DNA from: Phocaeicola faecalis
GTDB taxonomy: Bacteria; Bacteroidota; Bacteroidia; Bacteroidales; Bacteroidaceae
Reading direction: 5' to 3'
Assembly: GCF_021730445.1 (NCBI RefSeq)
Contig: NZ_JADNRM010000004.1
Coordinates: forward strand, 49,521-113,520
DNA length: 64,000 nt
Part shown: piece after piece, positions 16,671 to 25,079 of the stretch
How positions within the stretch are numbered: the first letter of the stretch is position 1
Layout of the letters: every line of letters starts with the position of its first letter
The notes under the pieces: generated by a model
What the model was told of the DNA's origin: nothing
What the model saw: only the letters and a program-made list of their open reading frames with translations
Database searches by the model: none
Position numbers and translations under genes: made by a program

Positions 16671-17951
16671 ATGAAGAAAATTATATATCCTGATAAAGCA
16701 GAATGGGCGGACATACTCCGCCGTCCTGCCCTCAATACCGAAACGCTTCGCGACACCGTGAAGGAAGTGCTGGACTGCGTAAAAGCAGAAGGAGATAAAG
16801 CCGTCATTGAATACGAGGAACGATTTGACAAAGTGAAACTTGACTCGTTGGCTGTGACTGAAGCGGAGATGGCGGAGGCGGAAAAAGAAGTTCCTATCGA
16901 ACTGAAAGCTGCTATCATGCTTGCACAGAAGAATATTCATGCCTTCCACGCTGCGCAGCGTTTTGAAGGAAAGAAAGTACAGACTGTTCCGGGAGTCACT
17001 TGCTGGCAAAAGGCGGTTGCCATTCAGAAAGTCGGGTTGTACATTCCCGGTGGCACGGCTCCGTTGTTCTCTACCGTGTTGATGTTGGCTACTCCTGCAC
17101 AAATAGCCGGTTGCAAAGAAATAGTTCTTTGTACTCCTCCCGATAAAGCGGGCAAGATTCATCCTGCCATCCTCTATGCGGCAAAGTTGGCGGGAGTCAA
17201 TAAGATATTCAAGGCAGGCGGAGTGCAGGCTATCGGTGCAATGGCATACGGGACGGAGAGTGTGCCGAAAGTCTATAAAATATTTGGCCCCGGCAATCAA
17301 TACGTGACGGCTGCCAAACAGCAGGTTTCTCTGCGTGATGTGGCCATCGATATGCCTGCCGGTCCTTCAGAAGTGGAAGTACTGGCAGACGAGACGGCCA
17401 ATCCCACCTTTGTTGCCGCTGATTTGCTTTCGCAAGCAGAACACGGAGTGGATAGTCAGGCGATACTGGTGACTACTTCCGAAAAACTGACGAAAGAAGT
17501 GGAATACGAAGTACAACGGCAGTTGGCTTTGCTTTCCCGTTGGGAAATCGCGGAGAAATCTTTGGCCAACAGCAAACTGATATTAGTCAGAGATATGGAT
17601 GAGGCAATTGCTTTGACCAATGAATATGCTCCCGAACACCTGATAATCGAAACCAAGGATTATGCGGAGCAAGCCGAACGCATCGTCAATGCCGGTTCTG
17701 TGTTTCTGGGAGCTCTGTCTCCCGAGAGTGCGGGCGATTATGCGTCGGGCACTAATCATACGCTCCCCACAAACGGTTATGCCAAAGCTTATAGCGGAGT
17801 GAGTCTGGATAGTTTTATACGGAAGATAACGTTTCAGGAAATTACCCCTGAAGGTATTCAGATTATCGGTCCCGCCATCGAAGTTATGGCGGCCAACGAG
17901 CAGCTGGATGCGCATAAAAATGCTGTTACTGTCAGATTAAAAGCAAAGTAA
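16671..17951 (+). CDS. hisD: Histidinol dehydrogenase
   Basis: A 426-aa enzyme oxidising L-histidinol to histidine in two NAD-dependent steps. Family signatures are GLYIPGGTAPLFSTVLML, GPGNQYVTAAKQ, DMPAGPSEVEVLAD, DLLSQAEHG (zinc/catalytic His region) and the C-terminal SGTNHTLPT. The start at 16671 (MKKIIYPDKAEW) fits the family; the frame is open further upstream into hisG but has no reason to be used. It lies 35 bp after hisG. Confidence 0.96.
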   Translation: MKKIIYPDKAEWADILRRPALNTETLRDTVKEVLDCVKAEGDKAVIEYEERFDKVKLDSLAVTEAEMAEAEKEVPIELKAAIMLAQKNIHAFHAAQRFEGKKVQTVPGVTCWQKAVAIQKVGLYIPGGTAPLFSTVLMLATPAQIAGCKEIVLCTPPDKAGKIHPAILYAAKLAGVNKIFKAGGVQAIGAMAYGTESVPKVYKIFGPGNQYVTAAKQQVSLRDVAIDMPAGPSEVEVLADETANPTFVAADLLSQAEHGVDSQAILVTTSEKLTKEVEYEVQRQLALLSRWEIAEKSLANSKLILVRDMDEAIALTNEYAPEHLIIETKDYAEQAERIVNAGSVFLGALSPESAGDYASGTNHTLPTNGYAKAYSGVSLDSFIRKITFQEITPEGIQIIGPAIEVMAANEQLDAHKNAVTVRLKAK

Positions 17952-17963
17952 AAAAGAGACTAT

Positions 17964-19004
17964 ATGAAAGAGTTGAATGAATTGACGCGCCCCAATATCC
18001 GGGCTTTAAAACCTTATTCATCGGCACGTGACGAATATAATGGGGCGGAAGCGTCTGTCTTTTTGGATGCGAACGAAAATCCCTACAATACTCCGAACAA
18101 TCGCTACCCTGACCCGATGCAGCGTGAACTGAAGAATATGATAGCACCTGTCAAGAAAGTCAAACCGGAGAATATCTTTTTAGGGAATGGCAGCGATGAG
18201 GCGATTGATTTGGTGTATCGTGCTTTCTGTCGTCCGGGAGTGGATAATGTGGTGGCTATCGACCCTACCTACGGCATGTATCAGGTGTGTGCCGAAGTGA
18301 ATGATGTGGAGTATCGTAAAGTCTTGCTGGACGAGAATTATCAGTTCAGCGCAGACAAACTGTTGGCGGCGACGGATGATGATACTAAATTAATATTTCT
18401 CTGTTCGCCCAATAACCCGACCGGGAATGCATTGGACCGTGAAGAAATAGAAAAAACATTATCCGCTTTTCAGGGTTTGGTTATCATTGACGAAGCTTAT
18501 TCCGATTTCTCGGATGCACCTTCTTTCCTGCCTGATTTGGAGAAGTATCCCAATCTTATCGTTTTTCAGACCTTCTCCAAAGCATGGGGCTGTGCTGCTA
18601 TCCGGTTGGGCATGGCGTTTGCTTCTCCCGAAATTATCTCGATTTTCAGCAAGATAAAGTATCCTTATAATGTGAACCTGCTGACGCAAAAAGAAGCCAT
18701 TGCCATGATGCACCGCCATTATGAGGTAGACCGTTGGGTGAAATCACTGTTGGAAGAGCGTGCACGCCTCATCAATGAGTTTATTCAATTGCCGTGCTGT
18801 GAGAAGATTTATCCGACAGATGCCAATTTCTTCTTGGCAAAAGTAACGGATGCAAAGAAAATATATGCTTACTTGGTAAGCAAAGGAATCATTGTACGCA
18901 ACCGCACCAACGTTTCTTTGTGCCGTGACTGCCTACGCATTACTATCGGTACTCGTCCCGAAAATGATACGTTGCTGGAAGCACTGAATGCCTTTGCCGT
19001 GTAG
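17964..19004 (+). CDS. hisC: Histidinol-phosphate aminotransferase
   Basis: A 346-aa class II PLP aminotransferase converting imidazole-acetol phosphate and glutamate to histidinol phosphate. Seen: LDANENPYN at the start, the CSPNNPTGN motif, DEAYSDFS with the PLP-contacting Asp, the PLP lysine in [14 protein letters not shown], and the C-terminal phosphate-binding [11 protein letters not shown]. Gap to hisD is 12 bp. Confidence 0.96.
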   Translation: MKELNELTRPNIRALKPYSSARDEYNGAEASVFLDANENPYNTPNNRYPDPMQRELKNMIAPVKKVKPENIFLGNGSDEAIDLVYRAFCRPGVDNVVAIDPTYGMYQVCAEVNDVEYRKVLLDENYQFSADKLLAATDDDTKLIFLCSPNNPTGNALDREEIEKTLSAFQGLVIIDEAYSDFSDAPSFLPDLEKYPNLIVFQTFSKAWGCAAIRLGMAFASPEIISIFSKIKYPYNVNLLTQKEAIAMMHRHYEVDRWVKSLLEERARLINEFIQLPCCEKIYPTDANFFLAKVTDAKKIYAYLVSKGIIVRNRTNVSLCRDCLRITIGTRPENDTLLEALNAFAV

Positions 19005-19030
19005 CTTGGTAAACAAAAAGATTGTAACAG

Positions 19031-20149
19031 ATGAAGAAAGCATTATTTATAGACCGTGATGGTACATTGGTGGTGGAACCGCCGGTAGACTATCAGCTCG
19101 ATTCGTTCGAGAAACTGGAGTTTTGTCCTAAAGTATTCCGCAATCTGGGCTTCATTCGGAGTAAGTTGGATTATGAGTTTGTTATGGTTACCAACCAAGA
19201 TGGGTTGGGAACAGATTCTTTCCCGGAAGACACCTTCTGGCCGGTGCATAATCTGGTGCTGAAGACATTGGAAGGGGAGGGTATCACATTCGATGATATT
19301 CTGATAGACCGCAGCTTTCCCGAAGACAATGCTCCAACCCGCAAACCGCGTACCGGGATGATGGGCAAATACATGACGGGAGAATATGACCTTGCGAACA
19401 GTTTTGTTATCGGCGACCGTGCTACAGATGTGGAACTGGCCAAGAATTTGGGCTGCAAGGCTATTTTGCTTCAAGACGATAAAGAGATTCTGAAGGAAAA
19501 GAACCTGGAAGCATATTGTGTGTTGGCCACGACGGATTGGGACAAGATAGCAGAATTTCTGTTTGCCGGAGAGCGTATTGCCGAAGTCCGCCGTACAACG
19601 AAAGAAACAGATATATGGGTTCGTCTTAATCTGGATGGTAGCGGTCAATGCGATATCTCTACCGGGCTCGGTTTCTTTGACCACATGTTGGAGCAGATTG
19701 GCAAGCACGGCGGCATTGACCTTACTGTCCGCGTGAAGGGTGATTGGGAGGTGGATGAACATCATACCATCGAAGATACGGCCATTGCATTAGGAGAGTG
19801 TATTTATCAGGCATTGGGCAGTAAGCGGGGAATTGAACGTTATGGCTATTGTCTGCCCATGGACGATTGTCTTTGTCAGGTGGCTTTGGACTTCGGCGGT
19901 CGGGCGTGGCTGGTATGGGATGCCGAGTTTCATCGTGAAAAGATAGGAGAGATGCCTACCGAGATGTTTCTCCATTTCTTTAAGTCACTGAGCGATGCAG
20001 CGCGTATGAATCTGAATATCAAGGCGGAAGGTCAGAATGAACATCATAAGATAGAAGGCATCTTTAAGGCTCTGGCGCGTGCCATGAAGATGGCGGTCCG
20101 AAGAGATATCTATCATTTTGAGGTACCGTCCAGCAAAGGGTGCATTTAA
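19031..20149 (+). CDS. hisB: Bifunctional histidinol-phosphatase / imidazoleglycerol-phosphate dehydratase
   Basis: A 372-aa fusion of an N-terminal HAD phosphatase (about 1-165; [11 protein letters not shown], nucleophile Asp, TNQDGLG, and [14 protein letters not shown]) and a C-terminal IGP dehydratase (about 180-372) with the two metal-binding motifs [14 protein letters not shown] and [16 protein letters not shown]. The two activities are steps 6 and 8 of the pathway. It is the last his gene here; hisA, hisF, hisH and hisI/E are not in the window. Confidence 0.96.
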   Translation: MKKALFIDRDGTLVVEPPVDYQLDSFEKLEFCPKVFRNLGFIRSKLDYEFVMVTNQDGLGTDSFPEDTFWPVHNLVLKTLEGEGITFDDILIDRSFPEDNAPTRKPRTGMMGKYMTGEYDLANSFVIGDRATDVELAKNLGCKAILLQDDKEILKEKNLEAYCVLATTDWDKIAEFLFAGERIAEVRRTTKETDIWVRLNLDGSGQCDISTGLGFFDHMLEQIGKHGGIDLTVRVKGDWEVDEHHTIEDTAIALGECIYQALGSKRGIERYGYCLPMDDCLCQVALDFGGRAWLVWDAEFHREKIGEMPTEMFLHFFKSLSDAARMNLNIKAEGQNEHHKIEGIFKALARAMKMAVRRDIYHFEVPSSKGCI

Positions 20150-20182
20150 CGATAACGAGTGTACCGGAAATACTGATAATAT

Positions 20183-20260
20183 GCAGGTGTCCACACGTAT
20201 ATACGTATAGGCTTACACGTACGTTCGTGTAAGCCTACGCGTATATATGTGTGGTCCTGC
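20183..20260. repeat. Very long imperfect hairpin between hisB and nadE
   Basis: A 29-bp stem (20191-20219 with 20226-20254, three non-Watson-Crick positions, two of them G-U in RNA) closes a 6-nt loop. An outer GCAGG/CCTGC stem (20183-20187 and 20256-20260) extends it across a small internal loop. There is no T run on either side, so it is not a standard terminator. The right arm is partly repeated 44 bp downstream (GTGTAAGCCT at 20227, GTGTGAGCCT at 20271). The genes on both sides converge here. Confidence 0.75.
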
Positions 20261-20336
20261 GTGAACGTATGTGTGAGCCTGCGCGGATATACGCATCGAC
20301 AGAGCTTGGCGAATGAGTCGGTAGAAGGATAAAAAG

Positions 20337-22262
20337 TTATAACTCCTCGCATTCTTTCAACCACATGGCAGCACTGGCATCGCTGGGCATACGCCAATCT
20401 CCCCGTGGACTGAGAGAGACGGAACCTACTTTCGGACCGTCGGGCAGGCAAGAACGCTTGAACTGTTGCTGGAAGAAGCGGCGGCAAAAGGTGGTCAGCC
20501 ATTTTTTGATGACTTCTTCGTTGTATGTGTCGCGGAAGGCGAGGCTTGCCAGATAGAATATCTTGCCGGGGCGGAAGCCGAAACGCAGAAATTGGTAAAG
20601 GAAGAAATCATGCAGTTCGTAAGGACCGACTAAATCTTCTGTCTTTTGCTTGATATTGCCTTGTTCGTCTGCCGGAATCAATTCGGGACTGATGGGGGTA
20701 TCTACAATGTCCAGCAGCGTAATGCGTGATTCATTGTCCACACCATTCAAGGCAATCCAATTCACTAAATATTTCACCAATGTCTTGGGGATGCTGGCAT
20801 TGACGCCATACATGGACATGTGGTCACCATTATAAGTAGCCCATCCCAAAGCAAGTTCGGAAAGGTCGCCTGTGCCGATGACCAAACCGCCCAGCTGGTT
20901 TGCCACATCCATCAGAATTTGTGTACGTTCGCGTGCCTGTCCGTTTTCGTAAGTCACGTCATGAACAGTCATATCGTGGTCGATATCTTTAAAGTGCTGA
21001 ATGCAGGCTTCCTTTATACTTATTTCTTTGATGGTGACGCCCAATGAAGCCATTAGGTGAAGCGCATTATTATAGGTGCGGTCGGTTGTGCCGAAACCGG
21101 GCATCGTGATGCCGATGATATCTTTGCGCGGAAGTTCCAGCTTGTCAAAAGTCTTGACGCATACCAGTAATGCCAAAGTGGAATCCAGCCCTCCCGAGAT
21201 ACCCACTACTACGGTTTTGCAGTTGGTATGTACAAGCCGTTTGGCCAAACCTGCTATTTGGATAGCGAATATTTCTTCGCATCGCTGGTCTAATTCACTT
21301 CCTTGAGGTACGAATGGATGCGGCTCGATGGCGCGTGTCAGCGTTAAATCGCGTGCATTGACAAATTCGGTACCGATATGGATGGCAGGACGGCCGGGAC
21401 AGTTGCCGATGTTGGCTGCAAAAGTGGTATTGGTCAAGCGTTCGCCACGAATACGTTCTACATCTATTTCGCTGATTACCAGTTGCTCTTTGAATGAGAA
21501 ACGTTCAGACTCAGCCAATAGGGTACCGTTTTCGTAGATAAGTCCATTGCCGGCAAAAACCACATCGGTGGTAGATTCTCCAAACCCGCTGGAACTGAAT
21601 ACATATCCTGCCAGACAGCGTGCAGATTGCTGGCTGATAAGTGAACGTACATAAGCATGTTTTCCTATCCCTTCATTGTCGGCCGACATATTGAAAATGA
21701 TTTCCGCTCCTTTCAACGCCAATGAAGAGCTGGGCGGAATAGGTGCCCACATGTCTTCGCATATTTCGATGCCGAAACAAGTGTCAGGAGTATCGAAAAG
21801 CAGATTGGCGCTGACCGGTACATTTTGTCCGCAAAGGCGTATGTTGGTATCAGGATGATTCAATGCGGAGGTAAACCAGCGTTGTTCATAGAATTCTTTA
21901 TAATTAGGTAAATAAGTCTTGGGAACGATACCCAGAATCTTTCCTTTTTGGCAGACTACGGCACAATTAAGCAATGTGGAGTTCATGATGACCGGCATAC
22001 CTATGATAGAAATAATATCCATTTGTCGGGTATTATTCATAATCTGCATTAAAGCTATTTCTGCTTCTTCCAATAACAATGTTTGGCCAAACAGGTCGGC
22101 ACAAGTATATCCGGTAATGCTAAGTTCGGGAAAAATAATGATTTGGACACCTTTTCCATCAGCAATAGCAATTTGGGTTTCAATTTGTTGTGCGTTAAAC
22201 TTACAGTCGGCTACTTTCACTGTCGGAACAGCCGCCGCTACTCTTACAAAACCATATTTCAT
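20337..22262 (-). CDS. nadE: Glutamine-dependent NAD+ synthetase
   Basis: A 641-aa two-domain enzyme converting deamido-NAD to NAD. The N-terminal nitrilase-type glutaminase (about 1-290) shows the Glu-Lys-Cys triad in FPELSITGY, GIVPKTYLPNY and FGIEICEDMW. The C-terminal synthetase (about 320-620) has the ATP pyrophosphatase loop GISGGLDSTLAL and GTGDLSELALGW. Full length for the glutamine-dependent form. It is driven by its own minus-strand promoter at 22288. Confidence 0.96.
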   Translation of the reverse strand: MKYGFVRVAAAVPTVKVADCKFNAQQIETQIAIADGKGVQIIIFPELSITGYTCADLFGQTLLLEEAEIALMQIMNNTRQMDIISIIGMPVIMNSTLLNCAVVCQKGKILGIVPKTYLPNYKEFYEQRWFTSALNHPDTNIRLCGQNVPVSANLLFDTPDTCFGIEICEDMWAPIPPSSSLALKGAEIIFNMSADNEGIGKHAYVRSLISQQSARCLAGYVFSSSGFGESTTDVVFAGNGLIYENGTLLAESERFSFKEQLVISEIDVERIRGERLTNTTFAANIGNCPGRPAIHIGTEFVNARDLTLTRAIEPHPFVPQGSELDQRCEEIFAIQIAGLAKRLVHTNCKTVVVGISGGLDSTLALLVCVKTFDKLELPRKDIIGITMPGFGTTDRTYNNALHLMASLGVTIKEISIKEACIQHFKDIDHDMTVHDVTYENGQARERTQILMDVANQLGGLVIGTGDLSELALGWATYNGDHMSMYGVNASIPKTLVKYLVNWIALNGVDNESRITLLDIVDTPISPELIPADEQGNIKQKTEDLVGPYELHDFFLYQFLRFGFRPGKIFYLASLAFRDTYNEEVIKKWLTTFCRRFFQQQFKRSCLPDGPKVGSVSLSPRGDWRMPSDASAAMWLKECEEL

Positions 22263-22287
22263 AATTATACCTTATTATATATAGGTG

Positions 22288-22295
22288 CAAAAATA
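22288..22295 (-). promoter_or_regulatory. -7 element TATTTTTG of nadE
   Basis: On the minus strand TATTTTTG is 26 bp upstream of the nadE ATG and matches TAnnTTTG. Confidence 0.6.
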
Positions 22296-22354
22296 ATCAT
22301 TCCTGATTGATTTATTGCATGAAAGAAAAAAAATAAAAAAAAGTAAGGAAATTA

Positions 22355-22385
22355 TTTGTTAGTTACTAGAAAGTACATATCTTTG
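22355..22385 (+). promoter_or_regulatory. Full Bacteroides promoter of the perR-like gene
   Basis: TTTG (22355-22358), 19 bp, then TATCTTTG (22378-22385): an exact match to the sigmaABfr consensus spacing. The start point would be about 22390, just before the operator-like palindrome. Confidence 0.8.
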
Positions 22386-22399
22386 CACGTGAAATAAAG

Positions 22400-22414
22400 T
22401 TGTAACAATTACAA
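22400..22414. promoter_or_regulatory. PerR/Fur-type operator
   Basis: TTGTAACAATTACAA is a 7-1-7 inverted repeat (six of seven pairs match), the geometry of PerR and Fur boxes. It sits between the predicted transcription start and the start codon of a Fur-family gene, consistent with autorepression. Confidence 0.6.
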
Positions 22415-22432
22415 ATATGAAAGAAAGCTCCT

Positions 22433-22861
22433 ATGAAGACTTATGATTATTTACTCAGTCATAATATAAAGCCGTCTGTGCAGAGAATAGCTATTATGGA
22501 CTATTTGCTAACTCATAAAACTCATCCGTGTATCGATGAAATTTACATGGCTTTGTGTGACGATATCCCTACCTTATCGAAAACTACGGTTTATAATACG
22601 TTGAAGCTCTTTGTGGAACATGGCGCAGCTTTAATGCTTACAATTGATGAAAAGAATGCGTGTTTTGATGCGGAAACCTCTTTGCACGCTCACTTTTTAT
22701 GTAAGAAATGTGGCAAAATATATGATTTGCCTTTTAGTGGCGAAATGAAACAGGTGGAACGTATTGATATGAATGGTTTCTTTATTGAAGAAATACATCA
22801 ATATTACAAAGGAATATGTCCGGCTTGTGCTGCAAAAGAGCAGGGAAAAGAAGTAAGCTGA
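22433..22861 (+). CDS. perR: Fur-family repressor, probably PerR
   Basis: A 142-aa Fur-family protein: winged helix (about 10-85; IAIMDYLLTHKTHPCIDEIY, then LSKTTVYNTLKLFVEHG as recognition helix) and a dimerisation domain with His-rich metal site HAHFLCKKCGKIYDL and a second Cys pair CPACAAK. The two CxxC motifs form a structural zinc site. Its neighbour, 55 bp downstream, is a peroxide-reducing rubrerythrin, which favours PerR (peroxide sensing) over Fur; a strict distinction needs the metal-ligand residues tested. Probably autoregulated through 22400-22414. Confidence 0.87.
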   Translation: MKTYDYLLSHNIKPSVQRIAIMDYLLTHKTHPCIDEIYMALCDDIPTLSKTTVYNTLKLFVEHGAALMLTIDEKNACFDAETSLHAHFLCKKCGKIYDLPFSGEMKQVERIDMNGFFIEEIHQYYKGICPACAAKEQGKEVS

Positions 22862-22916
22862 CAACATTGAGATTGACTAATAAATAAAATATTGACTAAC
22901 TAATAAAAAAGAAATT

Positions 22917-23468
22917 ATGAAAAAGTTTATTTGTACAGTTTGTGGTTATATCCATGAAGGTGATGCAGCTCCCGAAAAGTGCCCATTGTGTAAAGCACCC
23001 GCTTCTAAGTTTAACGAAATGGTAGAAACTGAAGGTGGTTTGGAATTTGCTGACCAACACGTAATCGGTGTTGCTAAAGGTTGTGATGAAGAAATGATTA
23101 AAGACTTGAACAACCACTTTATGGGTGAATGTACAGAAGTTGGTATGTACTTAGCAATGAGTCGCCAGGCTGACCGCGAAGGTTATCCTGAAATTGCTGA
23201 AGCTTTCAAGAGATATGCTTGGGAAGAAGCAGAACACGCTTCTAAATTTGCTGAATTGCTGGGTGACTGTGTATGGGATACTAAGACTAACCTGGAAAAG
23301 AGAATGAATGCAGAGTCAGGTGCTTGCGCTGACAAGAAGCGTATTGCTACTCGTGCAAAAGCTCTGAACTTGGATGCTATCCACGATACTGTTCACGAAA
23401 TGGCTAAAGACGAAGCTCGTCATGGCAAAGGTTTCGAAGGCTTGTACAACAGATATTTCAAGAAATAA
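22917..23468 (+). CDS. Reverse-type rubrerythrin
   Basis: A 183-aa protein with an N-terminal rubredoxin domain ([20 protein letters not shown], iron-binding CxxC pairs at about 7-10 and 23-26) followed by a diiron ferritin-like domain with Glu ligands in [13 protein letters not shown] and [11 protein letters not shown], and [12 protein letters not shown] at the end. Rubredoxin at the N terminus is the order of the reverse rubrerythrins, NADH-dependent peroxide scavengers of anaerobes. Codon use is very regular, suggesting high expression. Likely part of the PerR response. Confidence 0.93.
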   Translation: MKKFICTVCGYIHEGDAAPEKCPLCKAPASKFNEMVETEGGLEFADQHVIGVAKGCDEEMIKDLNNHFMGECTEVGMYLAMSRQADREGYPEIAEAFKRYAWEEAEHASKFAELLGDCVWDTKTNLEKRMNAESGACADKKRIATRAKALNLDAIHDTVHEMAKDEARHGKGFEGLYNRYFKK

Positions 23469-23495
23469 CAAGTTGTTATATTATAAATAAAGAAG

Positions 23496-23527
23496 GCCGT
23501 GCAGATTTGTTTTGCACGGCTTTTTTA
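23496..23527 (+). terminator. Terminator of the rubrerythrin gene
   Basis: GCCGTGCA pairs perfectly with TGCACGGC (23513-23520) and is followed by TTTTTTATTT. Confidence 0.9.
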
Positions 23528-23545
23528 TTTGTTCTTCTTCATAGG

Positions 23546-23842
23546 TTATTCGTATTGTGCTAACAGTTCACTTAGCTCTCTGGCTTGTAGCACACCACTT
23601 TGTCTCCACAACTGCTTGCCATCTTTAAAAATCATGAGTGTGGGAACTGATTGTATTTGGTAGTAGGCAGCCAACTCTTGGTGTTTGTCTACATCTACTT
23701 TAACTACTCTTACTTTTTCGCCTTTCATTGCTTTTACATCTTCCAAGATTGGTTTCATCATTTTGCACGGGCCGCACCATTCTGCATAAAAATCTACCAG
23801 CACAGGAATATTTGAAGTGATTAAATCGTCGAATTTTTCCAT
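23546..23842 (-). CDS. trxA: Thioredoxin
   Basis: A 98-aa classical thioredoxin with active site WCGPCKMM and cis-proline loop SVPTLMIF. Start taken at MEKFDDL because AGGAGAT lies directly upstream at ideal spacing; a further ATG 15 bp earlier would put that ribosome-binding site inside the coding region. A general cytoplasmic disulfide reductase, here next to oxidative-stress genes. A cysteine-free relative is at 52565. Confidence 0.94.
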   Translation of the reverse strand: MEKFDDLITSNIPVLVDFYAEWCGPCKMMKPILEDVKAMKGEKVRVVKVDVDKHQELAAYYQIQSVPTLMIFKDGKQLWRQSGVLQARELSELLAQYE

Positions 23843-23915
23843 ATTATCTCCTTTCATTATTAATTCATTCTTTATAATAAACGCCTGTAGAAAGCTTTTT
23901 GTTGAGCGACAGGCT

Positions 23916-23957
23916 AAAAAACAAGAATCCGAAACAGCTTGGCCATTTCGGATTCTT
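23916..23957 (-). terminator. Terminator of the OmpH-like gene
   Basis: AAGAATCCGAAA (23923-23934) and TTTCGGATTCTT (23946-23957) form a perfect 12-bp stem, followed on the minus strand by a T run (23916-23921). A second small hairpin, GCCTGT/ACAGGC, lies at 23883-23914. Confidence 0.88.
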
Positions 23958-23983
23958 ATTATTTTAATAGGGATACTCCCGAT

Positions 23984-24601
23984 TTATTTCTTTGTTGTAG
24001 GCGAGGTGTAACGTGCGTTCAATCCGTCGATGATTTCCTGAGTGATGTTGTATGCAGGGTTTGCATATAACAAGTTGTCGAAACCGGTATTGCTGATAAT
24101 CAAATCATAACCTTTGTTTTGATTATAGATTTTCAGGAATGAGTTGATAGAGTCACGCAATTGTAAACTGTTCTTTTGGTTCTCGTCGGCAAGTTCTGCA
24201 CTTAACTTCTGTTGCAAAGCCTGCAAATCTTGCTGTTGTTTCATTAAACGCATCTGTTCTTGTTCTGCACGTTCACGGCTTGCGAAACCTCCGTTCTGAA
24301 GTTTGCGTTCAAATTCTCTGAATTCAACTTCCAGTTTTTTACCTTTTTCATTCAAGGTGGTACGGATGTTTTCTTCCTTGCTTATCATGGCTTCATTCAA
24401 GTCGTTCCAAAAGCTATATTTGGTGAGCAATGAATCGATTTCTACGTAAGCAATCTTCATGTTGGAAGAACCGGCAACACCCGCAACGGGAGCAACAGTA
24501 GAAGTAGTGGAAGCATTGTTGTTTTTGTCGGTACATTGTGCAAATACCAGCACGGTAGCCAACGCTAAAAATCCATTCAGGATGAAATTTGTTCTTTTCA
24601 T
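23984..24601 (-). CDS. OmpH/Skp-like periplasmic chaperone, predicted lipoprotein
   Basis: A 205-aa protein with an N-terminal signal ending in VLVFAQC, a plausible lipoprotein box, then a Thr/Ser-rich linker and a long charged coiled coil (about 75-150, with LKQQQDLQALQQKL-like heptads) typical of Skp/OmpH tentacles. The C-terminal YNITQEIIDGLNARY matches the family end. Skp-type proteins bind unfolded outer-membrane proteins; the lipidated form is a Bacteroidetes variant. Downstream of and co-transcribed with a small membrane protein (28-bp gap). Confidence 0.85.
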   Translation of the reverse strand: MKRTNFILNGFLALATVLVFAQCTDKNNNASTTSTVAPVAGVAGSSNMKIAYVEIDSLLTKYSFWNDLNEAMISKEENIRTTLNEKGKKLEVEFREFERKLQNGGFASRERAEQEQMRLMKQQQDLQALQQKLSAELADENQKNSLQLRDSINSFLKIYNQNKGYDLIISNTGFDNLLYANPAYNITQEIIDGLNARYTSPTTKK

Positions 24602-24629
24602 AATCTTTTTTACGTATGTTTTTTATTAG

Positions 24630-24854
24630 TTATTCTTCTTCTTTGTCTTGTTTCTCTACTTCGGGAATCGCTCTTTTGTTTATTTTCTGTGCCTCACGGT
24701 CTTGCGACTGCACGCATCCGATTCCTTTCTTCCGAAGTGCTTTGTTACCACTGACATGTGTATTGGGGAATTTTCCTTTTATGAAGATTCCTATACATAA
24801 TAATGCTATGCATATAGCAACTATTAACACTGTTATAAAGAGAGTATCAAGCAT
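24630..24854 (-). CDS. Small single-span membrane protein of unknown function
   Basis: A 74-aa protein with one N-terminal membrane helix (about 4-28, including a Cys) and a basic cytoplasmic tail carrying FPNTHVSGNKALRKKGIGC, with a conserved-looking second Cys, and a charged EVEKQDKEEE end. The start codon is preceded by a clear promoter at 24874. I do not recognise a named family with confidence; the Cys pattern might suggest a metal or assembly role. It is first gene of a unit with the OmpH-like gene. Confidence 0.72.
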   Translation of the reverse strand: MLDTLFITVLIVAICIALLCIGIFIKGKFPNTHVSGNKALRKKGIGCVQSQDREAQKINKRAIPEVEKQDKEEE

Positions 24855-24873
24855 TTCTATTATTTTTGTGGTG

Positions 24874-24905
24874 CAAAGTTAGTGTAAGGTGAGCTAAATG
24901 CCAAA
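24874..24905 (-). promoter_or_regulatory. Bacteroides promoter for the 74-aa gene and ompH-like gene
   Basis: On the minus strand TTTG (24905-24902), 20 bp, TAACTTTG (24881-24874), ending about 20 bp upstream of the ATG. Close to the consensus spacing. Confidence 0.7.
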
Positions 24906-25079
24906 TTTATTTGAGCATTTCCGAACCGTACTCTAAATTCGCGGAGCAAATATAGACTTTTGCAGTGACTTAGCTTTCTCTTTTTCCATTAAAAAAGAGG
25001 AAGGAGTCAGTTAAAGATACTGATTTAACTAATTTTTGCAAAAACACAATTGGATTTTGCACTAATACCAATTATAGAC

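Noticed and set aside
20183..20260. Long hairpin as an intrinsic terminator
   Set aside because: No T run on either strand directly after the stem.
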